From positions 1 through 7,106 of the forward strand of contig JBCDCZ010000236.1 of NCBI GenBank assembly GCA_039180865.1: a stretch of 7,106 nt of DNA, given 5' to 3'. The translations under genes were made by a program, and so were the position numbers. How positions within the stretch are numbered: the stretch's first letter is position 1; every line of letters begins with the position of its first letter. Of this stretch, positions 1 through 6,432 are shown one piece after another. The notes below the pieces were generated by a model, which made no database searches, was not told the origin of the DNA, and saw only the letters and a program-made list of their open reading frames with translations. This DNA comes from JBCDCU01 sp039180865 (GTDB lineage: Bacteria > Pseudomonadota > Alphaproteobacteria > Rhizobiales > JACESI01).

Positions 1-1
1 C

Positions 2-259
2 AAGAACGCGAATGCACTGAGATCTATAGCCAAGACTGTACCAATGGACCGTTTGCTGGTCGAAACGGATGCACCCTACCTCGCACCAGTTCCCCATCGT
101 GGGAGACGGAACGAACCTGCTTACACAGCGCACACAAACGCGGTCTTAGCAGAAGTGAAGGGCGTGTCTCCGGCAGTCATGGCAGATAAGACGACTGAGA
201 ATTTTTTCCGAGTTTTTTCCAAAGCGGAAGCACCCGTCGTAAAAAGAGCGGCCGGGTAA
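2..259 (+). CDS. tatD: TatD-family metal-dependent hydrolase (DNase), 3' end only
   Basis: Only the last 85 codons are in the window; the reading frame is open from base 2, so the gene starts upstream. TatD proteins are TIM-barrel, divalent-metal-dependent hydrolases with DNase activity, usually about 260 residues, so roughly the final third is seen. The identifying motif is LLVETDAPYLAP (starting near base 53), whose Asp is the conserved late metal/catalytic residue of the family. It is followed by the typical region in which Arg, Asn and Glu precede the last helices (GRRNEPAY), and by a terminal helix with TTENFFRVF, matching the usual 'T..N...LF' ending. An internal ATG at 44 lies inside the conserved barrel and is not the true start. 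The stop codon is 7 nt before the next gene, suggesting one operon; tatD followed by a beta-lactamase-fold hydrolase is a common alphaproteobacterial order. Confidence 0.93.
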   Translation, partial: KNANALRSIAKTVPMDRLLVETDAPYLAPVPHRGRRNEPAYTAHTNAVLAEVKGVSPAVMADKTTENFFRVFSKAEAPVVKRAAG

Positions 260-266
260 GCTGTTT

Positions 267-1070
267 ATGGACGAGCTACGTTTTACGATACTTGGTTGCG
301 GTTCATCGCCTGGCGTCCCACGGATCGGGAATGACTGGGGCGCCTGTGATCCCAACAATCCAAAAAACGAAAGATTACGGTGTGCGCTGCTGGTTGAGCG
401 GATCTCCGAAAACGGTATCACTCGGGTGCTTGTTGATGCGACACCGGATCTGAGAACTCAGATGCTCCGGGAGAACATCGCGTTTCTAGACGGTGTCCTG
501 ATCACTCATCCGCATGCCGACCACATTCACGGCCTTGACGACTTGCGGGGCTTCTGGCTCAAGCAGAGAAAACTCATTGATGTCTATGCGGATCGATCGA
601 CAAGCGCCCGCCTGATGGGAGCCTTTGGATATTGTTTCAAGACGCCCGAAGGAAGTTCTTATCCACCGATCTTGACCCTCCATGAGATTGAAGCCGGGAA
701 ACCCGTTGTGATTGAAGGAGCTGGCGGTCCTCTGACAGCGCTTCCCTATGTTCAGCATCACGGAGATATTCATTCACTCGGCTTCAGGTTCGAAAATGTC
801 GCCTATTCAAGCGATGCTGTTGGCTTGCCTGAAGAAACTCTTCCACACCTTCAGGGACTAGAAATTTTTGTTCTCGATGCGCTTCGCTACACGCCGCATC
901 CCAGCCATTACTCGCTTTCCGAAGCGCTGGAAGTGGCCCAAAACCTGCAGGTTGGAAAGGCTATACTGACCCACATGCACATTGACCTCGATTACGATAC
1001 CTTGTGCACGGAACTACCCAACTGGGCTACGCCAGCTTATGACGGGATGCGATTTAGCGTTGAGGTTTAA
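267..1070 (+). CDS. PhnP-like MBL-fold metallo-hydrolase
   Basis: This is a complete 267-residue cytoplasmic protein of the metallo-beta-lactamase superfamily, PhnP-like branch. The N-terminus carries the branch hallmark GCGSSPGVPRIG (residues 10-21). The metal-binding HxHxDH motif is H81-P-H83-A-D85-H86. Further ligands are probably H164 (in QHHGD), D183 (in YSSDA) and H236 (in LTHMHIDLDY), as expected for a two-metal site. PhnP itself is a cyclic phosphodiesterase of phosphonate breakdown, but relatives beside tatD have no agreed substrate and no other phn gene is visible, so only phosphodiester hydrolysis is a fair guess. The ATG at 267 gives the family's usual length. No strong Shine-Dalgarno sequence precedes it, so translation is probably coupled to the upstream tatD stop 7 nt away. 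No signal peptide or membrane segment is seen. Confidence 0.9.
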   Translation: MDELRFTILGCGSSPGVPRIGNDWGACDPNNPKNERLRCALLVERISENGITRVLVDATPDLRTQMLRENIAFLDGVLITHPHADHIHGLDDLRGFWLKQRKLIDVYADRSTSARLMGAFGYCFKTPEGSSYPPILTLHEIEAGKPVVIEGAGGPLTALPYVQHHGDIHSLGFRFENVAYSSDAVGLPEETLPHLQGLEIFVLDALRYTPHPSHYSLSEALEVAQNLQVGKAILTHMHIDLDYDTLCTELPNWATPAYDGMRFSVEV

Positions 1071-1123
1071 GACCCGAAAAACTTCCTTCAAAACGGCGAC
1101 GGTTCCAAGCTCCTGCAGCAAAG

Positions 1124-1136
1124 CCTGTGGCACAGG
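1124..1136. repeat. 13-bp interrupted palindrome next to a promoter
   Basis: CCTGTG-G-CACAGG is a perfect 6-bp dyad around one central base. It ends four bases before the predicted -35 box at 1141. It could be an operator half-site pair for a dimeric regulator of the downstream chaperone-like unit. It could also be a weak hairpin after the upstream metallo-hydrolase gene, but no T-run follows it, so a terminator is unlikely. Chance occurrence cannot be excluded. Confidence 0.3.
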
Positions 1137-1140
1137 GACA

Positions 1141-1168
1141 TTGACGCCCGCGGCAAAATCGTCATAAT
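1141..1168 (+). promoter_or_regulatory. Predicted sigma-70-type promoter of the 1221-4395 unit
   Basis: TTGACG (1141-1146) and CATAAT (1163-1168) are separated by 16 bases, close to the housekeeping consensus, and lie about 50 bases upstream of the membrane-protein start. A direct repeat TCGTCAT (1159-1165 and 1173-1179) overlaps the -10 box. No CIRCE element and no convincing sigma-32 heat-shock promoter was found here, so despite encoding chaperone-like proteins the unit does not look classically heat-shock controlled. Confidence 0.45.
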
Positions 1169-1220
1169 TCTGTCGTCATCTCTCTGATGTATCACGATTT
1201 TTTGGGCGTTTGATTACATT

Positions 1221-2363
1221 ATGAAAATGTTGCGCCTTTTCATTTCAGCTGAACAGGAAACCCGGTCAGCGCTCGACGCCTTCCGCGTAGAAAACAGCGA
1301 TGAGACGCGGCCAAAGGCAGCCGTTGAAACCTCTTTCTCGGTCCATCGCAGATCGCATCTTACAGCGATCTTGAAGCGCTTTGCAGCACCGGATGAAGCG
1401 AGCTTTTCTTCTGAGGTCTATTCCAGAGCGCAGACAGGTCTTTCAGAAATCGTGGCGGACCTACCCGTTATGGGGCCGGAGACGGCTGGAAGCGACACAT
1501 CATCCCGTGGGGTCTGGCTCAAAACAGCTCTCGCCGCGTGCTTTGGCGCTTTGACATTCGCCTTTCTGTTATCACCACATTGGTATCTCACCGATACCGC
1601 GCCAGCAGAAACGCAAGCGCTTTCCTCTTTAATGCAACTTTTCATGCCACCGCTCGGCGCGCTCTTCGGCGTCTTCATCGCCGAAAACGACTTACCCTTT
1701 GTCAAACGTCTGAAGAACATGGCCAACACCCATATCGGCCGGTCCGTTTTGTTCCTGGAGCGACGAGCCCTGGTTGTTGGCGGTGCAATCCTGCTCGCGT
1801 TCACATTGTTTGCGGTAATGCTTTTATTGTTCGGTCGCAGCGAAGCGCCACTTCTCGCGGGCATTCTATCGCTCGGAGCGCTCCTCGCGGTTCGGTTTGG
1901 CATGAAAGGCAGAACGAGTATCCAATCCGCGAGCGCCGACGTCGCGAGGCTCGCAAAAACCATGGAACGAGACCGCGAAGTGTTTTGCGGTTTCCTCGCC
2001 GCACTATCAAACACGAATTCAAATGGAGACAGCCAGAAACGCTCCGACAACGATAGCGAACGTCTTTTGAAAAGGGTGACAACTGCACTGGCCCAGACGA
2101 AGGATCAGACAGGCGATGCTGAACGGCTTATTAAAAAACTGCGCAAGGAACTGGGCATAGAGGAGGGGACATCGGATCCCATCGGCGTCGGTGAGGAGGC
2201 GATGTTCGTCTGGAACGCGGCACATGAGGCGTATTATCAGTGCCTTGGTATCGTCAAAGACGGCGACACAGTCGAAGTGATCGACGAACCCGTTATCCGT
2301 AATCATGGCGGTTCGAACGAGGCGGTGGCCAAAAAAGGCGTTGTTCAGCCATTGACGGATTGA
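1221..2363 (+). CDS. Four-helix membrane protein with GrpE-like cytoplasmic C-terminal domain (putative)
   Basis: I do not recognise this 380-residue protein as a named family. Seen in the sequence: a soluble, charged N-terminus (1-96); four hydrophobic segments at about 98-118, 134-154, 182-204 and 208-225; then a charged C-terminus (226-380). Basic residues cluster before segment 1, between segments 2 and 3 (161-182) and after segment 4, so both ends should be cytoplasmic. Residues 277-312 form a likely coiled coil (ERLLKRVTTAL, then ERLIKKLRKELGIEE). They are followed by F329-x2-N332-x2-H335-E-A337 and then DGDTVEV (347-353) and KKGVV near the end. This order closely resembles GrpE (long helix, 'FDPNLHEA', 'GTVVEV', beta-wing), with one extra residue in the motif. 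GrpE drives nucleotide exchange on Hsp70, and the next gene encodes an Hsp70-like ATPase 22 nt downstream, which supports the inference. The ATG at 1221 lacks a strong ribosome site; ATG at 1227 is an alternative. Confidence 0.8.
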   Translation: MKMLRLFISAEQETRSALDAFRVENSDETRPKAAVETSFSVHRRSHLTAILKRFAAPDEASFSSEVYSRAQTGLSEIVADLPVMGPETAGSDTSSRGVWLKTALAACFGALTFAFLLSPHWYLTDTAPAETQALSSLMQLFMPPLGALFGVFIAENDLPFVKRLKNMANTHIGRSVLFLERRALVVGGAILLAFTLFAVMLLLFGRSEAPLLAGILSLGALLAVRFGMKGRTSIQSASADVARLAKTMERDREVFCGFLAALSNTNSNGDSQKRSDNDSERLLKRVTTALAQTKDQTGDAERLIKKLRKELGIEEGTSDPIGVGEEAMFVWNAAHEAYYQCLGIVKDGDTVEVIDEPVIRNHGGSNEAVAKKGVVQPLTD

Positions 2364-2374
2364 TGGGCGCGGGC

Positions 2375-2379
2375 AGGAG
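2375..2379 (+). promoter_or_regulatory. Shine-Dalgarno site that decides a GTG start
   Basis: AGGAG sits 6 bases before the GTG at 2386 and 15 bases before the first in-frame ATG at 2395. The spacing favours GTG as the start of the Hsp70-like gene. Confidence 0.75.
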
Positions 2380-2385
2380 TAAGAC

Positions 2386-4395
2386 GTGAATGAAATGAAA
2401 GACTATGTCCTGGGTCTCGATTTCGGCACGTCGAAAACGGTTCTGACATGGAACCGTTCCGGCGGCCCCAATCCCCAGGTTGAAGATGTTCTGCTGTCTG
2501 CCAATACCGAAGGGAGAATGGGTGCAGGCGCCAGGATCCCGACCTATCTCGCCGTCGACCGGTCCGATGGTTCGGTCGTAATCGGAGATCAAGCGCAATT
2601 CCAACATATGCGCACCCTTGGTCGCAATACGAATTACGATTTTCACGCCAACTTCAAACCGCAGATCTACACGGATCCAGACGCACGTCACCAGGCGGAA
2701 CTCTTCCTGCAAGAGGTGTTCAAACTTCCAAGTGTTGCTCAGAATGTATCGCTTTGGGGAAACGATGCCATTCTGGTGGCGGGCTGCCCGGCATCCTGGA
2801 CTGATGAAGAGCAGGAATCCCTTGCCGAAATCCTCCGATCCGTCGGCTCCCCCAAACCCTTGGTTGTGCCGGAACCTGTGGGCGCGACTTTCTATTTTCT
2901 CGCGAAGGGCCTACGAGCCAAAGACTTCGTCAACGACGTCGTGGTCGTCGATTGGGGGGCAGGTACCTTTGACATGTCTGTCGTGCGCTCCGGCATTATC
3001 AAAGACAATGCAAGCTGCGGGTCTCCAATCTATGGCGGACGCCTATTCGATGACCTTGTTGCGCAATGGTTTTTCGAGCTCATTGAAGAAGGCGATGACC
3101 CGGCTTTAAAAGACCGGCTTAAACGGGCTCGCGGCCTACGGGGGTTCGATATCTTCATCTTGAACTTCAAAGCGCGGCTTATGAAGGAAGAGCTCTCGTA
3201 TCACCTTTCCAACAATATCGGGAAAGCCACGATCGAGCCCTTTGAAATGATGGAAGACATTACGTTCGGCGCACGCCGGGAGAAGGTCAATCTCGGCGAA
3301 TTCTATATCGATGAAAAAGACCTTCATGCCGCATTTGAAGCCCGTGCCAGACGCTATCGTGCCTCGGAAACCCTTTCAGCCTGGATCGCTAAATCCACAT
3401 CAGACATCAGTCCAGAGGAACGGACCTATTACGATAAGCTGACGCGGGGCGAAGAAATCGATCTCATAGAATGGGGCCGCTTTCTCTTTGAGCGCGGCAT
3501 GAGCGAATTGCAGATCGGCGCCAGCCCTTTTTTCATTCTGACCGGGGGTAGCTCCAACTGGTACTGGCTGCGTCAGATGGTCGAAACCCATCCGCTCTAC
3601 AACGGTAGCGGCAAGCGGATTTTTGTCGACCAGCAGCCGGAACTTACAATCGGCCGGGGATTGGGACGCGCATACTCCATCGGTGGGCATTGCGAAAATC
3701 TCAAGAAGACAATCGAAAGCCGCAACTCCGAATTAAGCAAGGAACTCACTGCGGCAACTCTCAACGCGAGCGCTGCCTTCGCAGACGACATCGTTCATCT
3801 TGTCCTCAATGACCCACGAGCGGGGAAACTTCTCGATGGGATCCGCAATCTTTTCGAGCGCCGGTTTGCAGAAAGCCTCGTTGCCGAAGAAGTGAAGGCC
3901 CGCATCCCGAAACTCATCGAAGACTGGTTCGCGGGTGAAGAAATCCGTGCGGTTGTGCTCGAAAAAGCAGGTGATTACGCCCATGCGGTTTCCGGTGAAA
4001 CAATGAAGATCCTGCAGGTTCATTACTCGGGTCAGATAGAGGGTCTGATCGAGGTGACAGTGGAGGCGAATACCATCGCCGGAGAGGGCGATATCGTCAA
4101 TTATCTCATAGACTTCGTAGAGAATGTTAAAGTGGATTGGGGATTCTTTGACGAGGTGTTTCGATCGCTGTCTGATTGGTGGGCGAAGAACATTGAAGGG
4201 ACCGAAAAGAGTGAGGCTACCAAACGCGAAGAGCGGACAAACCAGATGTTTCAAAAATTCTGCAACTCCTTTGCCCAAACCATGAAGAAGAACATCACCA
4301 ACAGCAACCTAACCGTCAGTGCAAACGTGATGAGAACGATTGTGAAGTCTCTGAACGCAATTGTTCAGTCGTCGGCCTTCAAACCCGAGGCATAG
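2386..4395 (+). CDS. Divergent Hsp70-family (actin-fold) ATPase
   Basis: This 669-residue protein has a complete Hsp70/actin-type nucleotide-binding domain. Phosphate-1 loop: GLDFGTSKT (10-18). An equivalent of DnaK's 'VPAYF' strand: CPASWTDEEQ (134-143). Connect-1: VPEPVGA (161-167). Phosphate-2: VVDWGAGTFDMSVV (187-200). The 'GG.DFD' equivalent: YGGRLFDD (216-223). Adenosine loop: FILTGGSS (383-390). Connect-2: GRGLGRAYS (423-431). An insertion at about 331-378 precedes the adenosine loop. From about 435 to the end the protein looks mostly helical and charged; the canonical DnaK peptide-binding beta-sandwich and its DLLLLDV-type linker are not recognisable. It is therefore not DnaK, HscA or HscC as such. 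There is no signal peptide, so it is cytoplasmic, and it is probably co-transcribed with and served by the GrpE-like membrane protein just upstream. Its client is unknown, and no J-domain HPD protein is encoded in the window. Confidence 0.87.
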   Translation: MNEMKDYVLGLDFGTSKTVLTWNRSGGPNPQVEDVLLSANTEGRMGAGARIPTYLAVDRSDGSVVIGDQAQFQHMRTLGRNTNYDFHANFKPQIYTDPDARHQAELFLQEVFKLPSVAQNVSLWGNDAILVAGCPASWTDEEQESLAEILRSVGSPKPLVVPEPVGATFYFLAKGLRAKDFVNDVVVVDWGAGTFDMSVVRSGIIKDNASCGSPIYGGRLFDDLVAQWFFELIEEGDDPALKDRLKRARGLRGFDIFILNFKARLMKEELSYHLSNNIGKATIEPFEMMEDITFGARREKVNLGEFYIDEKDLHAAFEARARRYRASETLSAWIAKSTSDISPEERTYYDKLTRGEEIDLIEWGRFLFERGMSELQIGASPFFILTGGSSNWYWLRQMVETHPLYNGSGKRIFVDQQPELTIGRGLGRAYSIGGHCENLKKTIESRNSELSKELTAATLNASAAFADDIVHLVLNDPRAGKLLDGIRNLFERRFAESLVAEEVKARIPKLIEDWFAGEEIRAVVLEKAGDYAHAVSGETMKILQVHYSGQIEGLIEVTVEANTIAGEGDIVNYLIDFVENVKVDWGFFDEVFRSLSDWWAKNIEGTEKSEATKREERTNQMFQKFCNSFAQTMKKNITNSNLTVSANVMRTIVKSLNAIVQSSAFKPEA

Positions 4396-4413
4396 ACCGT
4401 TTGTTTTGAACAA

Positions 4414-4499
4414 TTAGCAGGACATCAAAGCTGTCTCAGAGAGAACAGAGGGGAAGGGGCTATCAACCCGTGCGGCCGGAGAAAGCCGGCGCCTGCTAA
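4414..4499. terminator. Structured region between convergent genes, possible bidirectional terminator
   Basis: An 8-bp perfect inverted repeat, TTAGCAGG (4414-4421) and CCTGCTAA (4492-4499), encloses two smaller hairpins. One is at 4431-4448 (CTGTCTC against GAGAACAG with one bulge). The other is GCCGG/CCGGC with a 6-nt loop at 4475-4490. The right arm overlaps the stop codon of the minus-strand gene. No T-run follows the stems on either strand, so this is not a textbook intrinsic terminator. Its location between two converging 3' ends is the main reason to suspect a terminating role. Confidence 0.35.
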
Positions 4500-5185
4500 A
4501 ATCGCTTTCGCAATCCGAAGGTGAGATACTGCGACCCCCCTTTGGAATCGCTAACGACACCGAACGCACCAGATCTGTGGTGAAGCCGGACGGTTCCCTG
4601 GTAGTCCGGCAATTGCGGCAGTGCGAGCGTCAATTCGGGGGACAGGAAATGCAATAGTCTGCTTCCAGGCGCAGGTCCGCCGCGGATTTCCTCCACTTCG
4701 GACACGCCGGTGGCGTAGTTCAGACCCGTATTAATCGCAACAGACGTGTGAAGATAGCGGTTCCAGGGAAACCCATCGAAGCGCAGATAAGGCGCAAACC
4801 AGAATTCCTGTTCGTGCTGCTGCCCAAATCGCTGCCCAGCTCCGACCTCGATCTCAATATGGAAGTGATCAAATGCTGTCAGGATACGACGCGATGCGGT
4901 AACGGCCGCGATGAAATCGTTGTCCAGATCGAAATCCGGAGCAAGGACCTGGAACGTAAAAGCATCGACAAAACCCGTCGCAAAAAACGCACCAGCGTAA
5001 AATCCGACGTAGCAGTCGTCATCGCACGGCTGAAAAGGCCGCTTCCAATGCAATTCGAACAGCTTCGATTTGTCCGCTTCAAGCGACTCAACGTCCGCTG
5101 CAACAGCAACGGAACTTGTGAGAAAAGCCAAGCAAAGGCAAAAAGCACTTAATATGAATTTCAAACCACGCAATTCGGTACACAC
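4496..5185 (-). CDS. Small outer-membrane beta-barrel-like protein, weakly PagL-like
   Basis: This is a 229-residue secreted protein of unknown function. A signal peptide is clear: a basic stretch (R6, K9), a hydrophobic core (10-23) and a probable cleavage after the AVA/A run near 29-30. The mature part alternates polar and hydrophobic residues with many aromatics, has two close cysteines (C54, C58), and ends in LTFGLRKRF with a terminal Phe, the usual signal for outer-membrane barrel assembly. Near the end, RLHHRSGAFGV (200-210) followed by GGSQYLTFG resembles the region of the lipid A deacylase PagL that carries its catalytic HxSN motif, but here the sequence is HRSG, so the Asn is absent. 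I infer a PagL-like barrel that may lack that activity. The start is GTG at 5185 with a weak upstream GGGG; nearby TTG codons are alternatives, and an upstream ATG is out of frame. It converges on the Hsp70-like gene and diverges from mazG. Confidence 0.78.
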   Translation of the reverse strand: MCTELRGLKFILSAFCLCLAFLTSSVAVAADVESLEADKSKLFELHWKRPFQPCDDDCYVGFYAGAFFATGFVDAFTFQVLAPDFDLDNDFIAAVTASRRILTAFDHFHIEIEVGAGQRFGQQHEQEFWFAPYLRFDGFPWNRYLHTSVAINTGLNYATGVSEVEEIRGGPAPGSRLLHFLSPELTLALPQLPDYQGTVRLHHRSGAFGVVSDSKGGSQYLTFGLRKRF

Positions 5186-5560
5186 CCCAGAACCATAAAC
5201 TCACTTTTCGTAGCTTATAATCGAAAACAGTTCACGCTTTCTTCACGTCCGTTCCGACGCCAATTGGAATCACGTAGTGGTCGTTGCAAATTCGAGACAC
5301 ACACAGCCATGAATTTCTTTGCTTTTGGTCACAGGGGATTATCGTCAGACATGAGAAAAGTATCGAGACCACAACCAATTTTTATTCCATAATATATATT
5401 ATGCGTCTTATTGATAATCTCATCGCACACACCCCTTGTCAGCAAATATCCCGTGACAACGCTATACTGATTCGGCACAAGACCTGACAGACCCGGCCCC
5501 TTCTCAATGCCGGAGCCGCAATGCTTGAGCAAGCGACAGTACTCCACGGGACACAAACCT
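5186..5560. other. 375-nt intergenic region between divergent genes
   Basis: No convincing gene is seen here. A 67-codon frame at 5284-5487 begins with TTG, shows no recognisable protein character and has no ribosome site. Going right, the region holds a CCAATTGG palindrome (5260-5267), an AT-rich patch around 5375-5420 with the perfect palindrome listed separately, a possible plus-strand -10 box TATACT (5463-5468), and a small GCCGG-type hairpin (5493-5513) in what would be the mazG leader. The nearest -35-like TTGTCA (5436-5441) is 21 bases from that -10, which is too far for a standard promoter. For the minus-strand gene a TATAAG on the minus strand (5214-5219) is a weak -10 candidate. Confidence 0.5.
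5388..5403. repeat. Perfect 16-bp AT-rich palindrome, candidate operator
   Basis: CATAATATATATTATG reads identically on both strands. It lies in the intergenic region between the outer-membrane-protein gene and mazG, about 60 bases upstream of the possible mazG -10 box and about 200 bases upstream of the divergent start. The size and symmetry suit a dimeric helix-turn-helix repressor. I do not recognise it as a known box. The surrounding AT-richness makes chance symmetry easier than in average sequence. Confidence 0.4.
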
Positions 5561-6424
5561 ATGACGAATGCCTCGGAAGACTTCCTGGATGAATACCGCG
5601 ATATCTCCCCGTCCAACGACATTGAGCGCCTTCTCCAGGTGATGGAACGCTTACGCGATCCTGACACAGGATGCAGTTGGGACGTCGAACAAACCTTCTC
5701 GTCAATTGCGCCCTATACGATTGAAGAAGCCTATGAGGTAAAGGACGCCATCGATCGCGACGACATGAATGACCTGTGTGACGAGCTTGGCGATCTGCTC
5801 CTTCAGGTTGTCTATCATTCGCAGATCGCCGCAGAACGCGGCGCGTTCAGTTTTAGCGATGTCGTCTATGCAATCACGAAAAAGATGATCCGTCGTCACC
5901 CGCACGTCTTCGGCACGGAAGAACAAAAGAAAAACGGCCTTATGCCCGGAGACTGGGAAAAGATAAAGACGCTGGAAAAAGCTGAAAAAGCCGCCCTCAA
6001 GCAGCCTGCGGAACAAGCGAACAACGAAAACGCATCCTTACTTGACGGCGTGCCGGCCGCACTGCCGGCACTCTCAAGAGCGGTGAAGCTCCAAAAAAAA
6101 GCAGCCACCGTCGGTTTTGATTGGAACGATGTCGATCAGGTATTCCACAAGCTCGACGAGGAAACCAAAGAACTGCGCGATGAGATCAGCAACGGAAAGC
6201 CGAGCGACAAAGCCAAAGAGGAACTCGGTGACGTCCTGTTCGTCGTGGCAAATATCGCCCGCCACCTCAAACTTGATCCGGAAACAAGCCTTGAACTCAC
6301 GAACAAAAAATTCTTGCGCAGATTCAGTGCCATGGAAGCATATGCAGCATCACGAGGAAACAGCCTCCCAGAGTACACGCTGGCAGAGCTTGAGGAATTA
6401 TGGCAATCATCAAAAAAGGTTTAA
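5561..6424 (+). CDS. mazG: Nucleoside triphosphate pyrophosphohydrolase MazG
   Basis: MazG hydrolyses (d)NTPs to NMP and pyrophosphate, cleaning nucleotide pools and, in E. coli, limiting ppGpp responses. This 287-residue protein has both tandem all-alpha MazG domains. The first begins with GCSWDVEQT (37-45, family GCPWDxxQT) and has E55-E56-x2-E59 and E75-x2-D78, followed by the conserved RRHPHVFG (111-118). A charged linker (about 131-160) leads to the second domain, with E200-E201-x2-E204 and E221-x2-D224 (EELGDVLF), the Mg-binding set needed for catalysis in E. coli MazG, then NKKFLRRF (248-255) and ELEELW at the end. The frame is open upstream to an ATG at 5507, but I chose ATG 5561. Conserved sequence starts soon after it, GGGA lies 9 bases before it (5548-5551), and the 18 extra residues look non-conserved. 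It ends 8 nt from the converging hflX stop. Confidence 0.95.
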   Translation: MTNASEDFLDEYRDISPSNDIERLLQVMERLRDPDTGCSWDVEQTFSSIAPYTIEEAYEVKDAIDRDDMNDLCDELGDLLLQVVYHSQIAAERGAFSFSDVVYAITKKMIRRHPHVFGTEEQKKNGLMPGDWEKIKTLEKAEKAALKQPAEQANNENASLLDGVPAALPALSRAVKLQKKAATVGFDWNDVDQVFHKLDEETKELRDEISNGKPSDKAKEELGDVLFVVANIARHLKLDPETSLELTNKKFLRRFSAMEAYAASRGNSLPEYTLAELEELWQSSKKV

Positions 6425-6432
6425 ATTCAATG

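Noticed and set aside
1071..1220. A heat-shock control signal (CIRCE or sigma-32 promoter) upstream of the Hsp70-like unit
   Set aside because: No TTAGCACTC-N9-GAGTGCTAA element and no CTTG-type -35 with a matching -10 could be found; a sigma-70-like promoter fits better.
1418..2050. A 210-codon open frame on the minus strand opposite the membrane-protein gene
   Set aside because: It is rich in Ser, Arg, Ala and Pro with no recognisable motif, lies entirely within a well-supported plus-strand gene, and is the kind of long antisense frame expected from codon bias.
1538..2056. A 172-codon plus-strand frame inside the membrane-protein gene
   Set aside because: It has a strongly Arg-rich shadow composition and no motif; the overlapping frame encodes coherent transmembrane segments and a coiled coil.
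3733..4278. A 181-codon minus-strand frame opposite the Hsp70-like gene
   Set aside because: It is fully antisense to the Hsp70-like gene's C-terminal part, with no domain signal of its own.
1221..4395. A recently acquired island carrying the two chaperone-like genes
   Set aside because: No flanking repeats, tRNA, integrase or transposase are visible, and base and codon use look similar to the neighbours by eye.
4748..5152. A 134-codon plus-strand frame opposite the outer-membrane-protein gene
   Set aside because: It is highly basic with no motif; the minus strand shows a proper signal peptide and barrel ending.
5284..5487. A 67-codon frame in the intergenic region
   Set aside because: It has a TTG start without a ribosome site, runs through the AT-rich palindrome, and shows no recognisable protein features.
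5507..5560. An 18-residue N-terminal extension of MazG from the upstream ATG
   Set aside because: ATG 5561 has a better-placed GGGA and lies closer to the conserved start of MazG; the extra residues look like untranslated leader containing a small hairpin.
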